From NCBI GenBank assembly GCA_964250765.1, contig CAXUHF010000008.1:12783-76782 (forward strand): DNA of 64,000 nt, given 5' to 3'. A model generated the notes under the pieces. That model saw nothing but the letters and a program-made list of their open reading frames with translations, did no database searches and had not been told where the DNA came from. The translations under genes and the position numbers were made by a program. Shown piece by piece: positions 61,668-64,000 of the stretch; position 1 is the first letter of the stretch; every line of letters begins with the position of its first letter. The DNA is from JBBQVS01 sp964250765 (GTDB taxonomy: Bacteria > Chloroflexota > Ktedonobacteria > Ktedonobacterales > Ktedonobacteraceae).

Positions 61668-61722
61668 GAATGAACATCGCAGCTCTTGATGCAAATGCGT
61701 CATTTGTATGCGATGTTCGTTC
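61668..61722. terminator. Cruciform-like terminator candidate
   Basis: 14-nt arms GAATGAACATCGCA (61668-61681) and its near complement (61709-61722, one wobble). An inner dyad (GCAAATG...CATTTG) lies in the loop. Located between the convergent SDR and methyltransferase genes. Confidence 0.55.
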
Positions 61723-61754
61723 AGAGGAAGTACCATCAGACTTATAACCATTAG

Positions 61755-62513
61755 CTACTCTTTGTAGGCGACAATCCGTAAGCGTCGATAGTCAGCAAAC
61801 CAGTTGCCATCTTTGAAAAGGCGTTCACGCACTCTTTGTTCCGTCTGCTGTAACACTTGTTGCTTGACCTCTTCCGAAACAGAAGCAAAGATACGGTCGC
61901 CAAACATCTGAATCCAGTTTCTCAGCCCTTGCTCGCCCTCCTCTAATTTCGTCGGACGATCAAAAAGCAGAGCCATCTGGACCGCGAGACCATGCTTTTC
62001 TAGTAAAGACGTATACTGGCCTATCGAGGGAAAATACCAACCAAAATCCACTTTCGTATGCGTGATTTCCTCCATTGCTTGCTCGACGGTTGTTGTAATT
62101 ATTGCCACATTCCCTTTACCACCAAACTCAGCAACAAATCTACCACCCGATTTTAGGGCCGTCACAATGTGCTGTACAGCCTGTTCCGCATCCTGCACCC
62201 AATGCAGCGTCGCATTTGAGAAAATTGCATCAAAGGGACGAGGGAAAGTGAAGTCTTTAGCATCTGCTACAAGAAATTCTACATCAGAATAAGCGGCATG
62301 TGCCGCTTCAATCATACTGACAGAACTATCTATTCCTATCACGTGCGCCCCCGATTGTGCGATAGTGTGTGCAAGATGACCTGAACCACAGCCCAAGTCT
62401 AATATGGCTTCACCTGACTTTGGCTCTAGTAAGGGAAGCAGACCCTTCCCATATTCAGACACAAAACTATGCTTTGTGTCATACAGTGACGTGTTCCACT
62501 CGTTATCTGGCAT
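61755..62513 (-). CDS. SAM-dependent methyltransferase, trans-aconitate-methyltransferase-like
   Basis: 252 aa, class I fold. Motif I ILDLGCGSGHLA, motif II VIGIDSSVSMI, VADAKDF, and FSNATLHWVQD as in Tam-like enzymes. The C-terminal half (LRNWIQMFGDRIF, then FADYRRLRIVA) also matches the Tam branch. The actual substrate is unknown. Its start lies 12 bp from the dyad at 62525-62539. Confidence 0.9.
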   Translation of the reverse strand: MPDNEWNTSLYDTKHSFVSEYGKGLLPLLEPKSGEAILDLGCGSGHLAHTIAQSGAHVIGIDSSVSMIEAAHAAYSDVEFLVADAKDFTFPRPFDAIFSNATLHWVQDAEQAVQHIVTALKSGGRFVAEFGGKGNVAIITTTVEQAMEEITHTKVDFGWYFPSIGQYTSLLEKHGLAVQMALLFDRPTKLEEGEQGLRNWIQMFGDRIFASVSEEVKQQVLQQTEQRVRERLFKDGNWFADYRRLRIVAYKE

Positions 62514-62524
62514 TCAATGACTCC

Positions 62525-62539
62525 TTTAGATTATCTAAA
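62525..62539. promoter_or_regulatory. Palindromic operator candidate
   Basis: TTTAGATTATCTAAA: perfect 7-bp arms around one base, in the 109-bp divergent region between the methyltransferase and MerR genes. Confidence 0.35.
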
Positions 62540-62568
62540 CCTTAATCGAAAAGAGGCGTGTTTCCCTC

Positions 62569-62599
62569 TTGACTCTCATCCTACATGAGAGTGTATCCT
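62569..62599 (+). promoter_or_regulatory. MerR-type promoter with 19-bp spacer and dyad operator
   Basis: -35 TTGACT (62569-62574), 19-bp spacer, -10 TATCCT (62594-62599). Perfect 8-bp dyad arms ACTCTCAT / CCTAC / ATGAGAGT at 62572-62592 straddle the spacer. The predicted mRNA start leaves a ~17-nt leader with an AAGGAAGAG ribosome site. Confidence 0.75.
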
Positions 62600-62622
62600 T
62601 TTCTTGAAGGAAGAGACAAGCT

Positions 62623-63456
62623 ATGAAAGAACATCCTCTGCTCAAGATTGGCGAGTTTGCACGACTGGGACAAGTATCTGTTGCGACACTTCGTTACTAC
62701 GATCAGTGGGGCTTACTTAAACCGAATACACTTGACCCCGATACAGGCTACCGTTCCTACTCGCTCGATCAACTTCCACGACTGCATCGTATTGTAGTTC
62801 TCAAAGAACTGGGCTTCCCTCTGGAAAAGATTGCCCTTCTGCTTGAGAAGGACCTTTCCATAGAACAATTGCAAGGGATGTTCAAGCTCAAATATACACA
62901 AACATTAGAGATGATCGAGACAGAGCAGGCACGCTTACTACACATCGCCGCACGACTTCGCCACATCGAACAGGAGGGAACTATGCCAAATTATGATATA
63001 CGCTTAAAATCCGTTGACCCCTTACTCATCGCCTCTCTTCGGGAAATCATTCCAATAGGAGCCGACCTCGGACGCTCTTATTCAAAAATTGTTACTTACT
63101 TGGACCAGCAACATATACAACATTCGCTTCCCACCATGCGTTTGTTCTACTCTCACTACAAGTGGTATGACAACGAAATGGGTATAGACGTAGAAACTGC
63201 TATTCCGTTATCCATTGAGATACCAACAAACGAGCAGGTTTGCACTCGTACATTGCTCGGTGGATTGGTGGCTTATACCATTCATACAGGTAGTGATATC
63301 GCGCTTGGTCAAGCGCATACAGCATTGCATCAGTGGATAGAGGAGAACAGGTATAGAATTATCGGTCCACCACGTCAAATTCACCTGCAACGAGCCGAAC
63401 ATACGGCCCAAAACGAATATGTTACCGAAGTACAATTTCCAATCGAGAAGCAATAG
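62623..63456 (+). CDS. MerR-family regulator with GyrI-like ligand-binding domain (BmrR-like)
   Basis: 277 aa. DNA-binding LKIGEFARLGQVSVATLRYYDQWGLL and wing TGYRSYSLDQLPRL (about 7-60); coiled coil (about 80-120). The C-terminal ~150 residues (NYDIRLKSVDPLLIASLRE...HTALHQWIEENRYRIIGPPRQIHL) match the GyrI/SOUL-like multidrug-binding fold. It probably activates its own promoter, and perhaps a transporter elsewhere, when a lipophilic cation binds. No transporter gene is adjacent. Confidence 0.92.
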   Translation: MKEHPLLKIGEFARLGQVSVATLRYYDQWGLLKPNTLDPDTGYRSYSLDQLPRLHRIVVLKELGFPLEKIALLLEKDLSIEQLQGMFKLKYTQTLEMIETEQARLLHIAARLRHIEQEGTMPNYDIRLKSVDPLLIASLREIIPIGADLGRSYSKIVTYLDQQHIQHSLPTMRLFYSHYKWYDNEMGIDVETAIPLSIEIPTNEQVCTRTLLGGLVAYTIHTGSDIALGQAHTALHQWIEENRYRIIGPPRQIHLQRAEHTAQNEYVTEVQFPIEKQ

Positions 63457-63462
63457 AGGTGT

Positions 63463-63532
63463 AGGGACCGATTTTTAGCGGGCGGGTTGCGCTCACCCCC
63501 CGCCGCGGCCGCGCTAAAAAGGGGCCCCCACC
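63463..63532. repeat. Corrupted class C palindrome next to assembly gap
   Basis: The left arm GTAGGGACCGATTT is correct. The supposed right arm (GCGCTAAAAAGGGGCCCCCACC) looks like a misread GCGCTAAATCGGTCCCTAC. Together with the G/C homopolymers on the other side of the gap (63543-63600), the local base calls are unreliable. Confidence 0.7.
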
Positions 63533-63542
63533 NNNNNNNNNN
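63533..63542. other. Assembly gap, 10 N
   Basis: Ten N inside the corrupted palindrome. Homopolymer runs of C on its right side indicate low-quality contig ends. Confidence 0.95.
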
Positions 63543-63552
63543 TCTCGCCCCC

Positions 63553-64000
63553 CTATATACCGCTCCTTTTCCCCCACCCCCCCCCCCCTCCCCGCAAAAA
63601 AATGGGCCCAAACACCACACGCCACAGCATAACACCAGGAGAGGAGCCACCTAATACTATTGCACGTCGCCCCGTCATAGTCTCGTACTGTGTAGCGATG
63701 CGTTGTATGATCTCTTGTACACCGCGACGGGCAAGAACGGCTACAGTGCCGCCGCTTCCGCCACCTGTGATTTTTGCGCCGTAAAGGTGAGCTTTGAGTC
63801 CTGTCTGTCGCACCAGTTCAACCAATGTATCTGTTCCGTCCGAACCCAAACCACATGCACTGTAACTCACGTGCGACTGATACATAAGTTCGCCGAGCTG
63901 CAACAAGTGCTCCTCGCTAACATCTTTCTCGCCAAGCAAGTCACGGAAGAGACTCACACGAGCATGCTCATAAATAGGATGCGCGGTAGATTGACGGACC
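63553..64000 (-). CDS. Galactokinase/L-arabinokinase-like GHMP kinase, C-terminal part
   Basis: The gene runs off the right edge; the frame is open from 64000 through the region QSTAHPIYEHARVSLFRDLL. GLGSDGTDTLVELV and AKITGGGSGGTVAVLA match the third GHMP motif and flanks of galactokinase-type enzymes. GSSPGVM near the end is the usual terminal block, but the following ~20 residues (RGGGGGWGKRSG) are translated from corrupted sequence, so the stop at 63553 is not reliable. The N-terminal sugar-binding part is outside the window. Confidence 0.8.
   Translation of the reverse strand, partial: VRQSTAHPIYEHARVSLFRDLLGEKDVSEEHLLQLGELMYQSHVSYSACGLGSDGTDTLVELVRQTGLKAHLYGAKITGGGSGGTVAVLARRGVQEIIQRIATQYETMTGRRAIVLGGSSPGVMLWRVVFGPIFLRGGGGGWGKRSGI

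Overview
This window looks like a chromosomal segment of a moderate-GC bacterium. My best guess is a member of Chloroflexota, class Ktedonobacteria. This is inferred from an F420-dependent glucose-6-phosphate dehydrogenase, a LytR-CpsA-Psr protein, many MerR, TPR and transglutaminase-like genes, and a very dense set of intergenic palindromes. It is not proven by any marker gene. About 61 protein genes are supported. I found no rRNA, tRNA, CRISPR array, transposase or prophage.

Layout. 1-5000: end of nadK, recN, an FAD oxidoreductase, a Nudix hydrolase and small accessory genes. 5121-13842: a polytopic membrane protein, two paralogous TPR proteins (the second broken by a 100-N gap), an RlmD/TrmA-type RNA methyltransferase, maf and gluQ in a tightly overlapping run. 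14017-18949: mscS, nadD, a DUF951 protein, an MFS transporter and an M50-like membrane protease. 19061-27336: hicBA, the mutS-mutL operon, small membrane proteins and a twin transglutaminase-like operon. 27609-35310: a YbjQ-like protein, a class V aminotransferase, kynureninase, an SDR, acyl-CoA synthetase and acyl-CoA dehydrogenase. 35654-44569: a carbohydrate/hydroxy-acid region with an amine oxidase, a mannonate-oxidoreductase-like SDR, a LarA-type nickel-pincer racemase, two TIM-barrel isomerases, a phosphoglucose-isomerase-like protein and a Gfo/Idh/MocA dehydrogenase. 44734-59066: TPR protein, PrsW, GGQ release-factor-like protein, Rieske oxygenase, nitroreductase, lipid kinase, dehydrogenases, and a divergent glucokinase / F420-glucose-6-phosphate dehydrogenase pair that should supply reduced F420. 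59063-64000: LytR-CpsA-Psr protein, two MerR regulators with textbook 19-bp-spacer promoters, and the C-terminal part of a galactokinase-like GHMP kinase running off the edge.

The most unusual feature is a superfamily of about 22 palindromic elements of 28-140 bp. Most are two inverted copies of a ~22-26-nt unit around a spacer. Each unit is itself a small imperfect palindrome, usually with a single conserved mismatch or bulge. I sort them into classes A-G by unit sequence. Class A (6 copies) and class B (2 plus one inside-out copy) differ by compensatory changes and share a ~70-nt variable loop. Nearly all lie either 20-100 nt upstream of a start codon or between convergent gene ends. One (41578-41652) sits in frame inside a protein gene, and two provide the stop codon of the preceding gene. 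All three 10-N assembly gaps fall inside such palindromes, and the sequence beside two of them is visibly corrupted.
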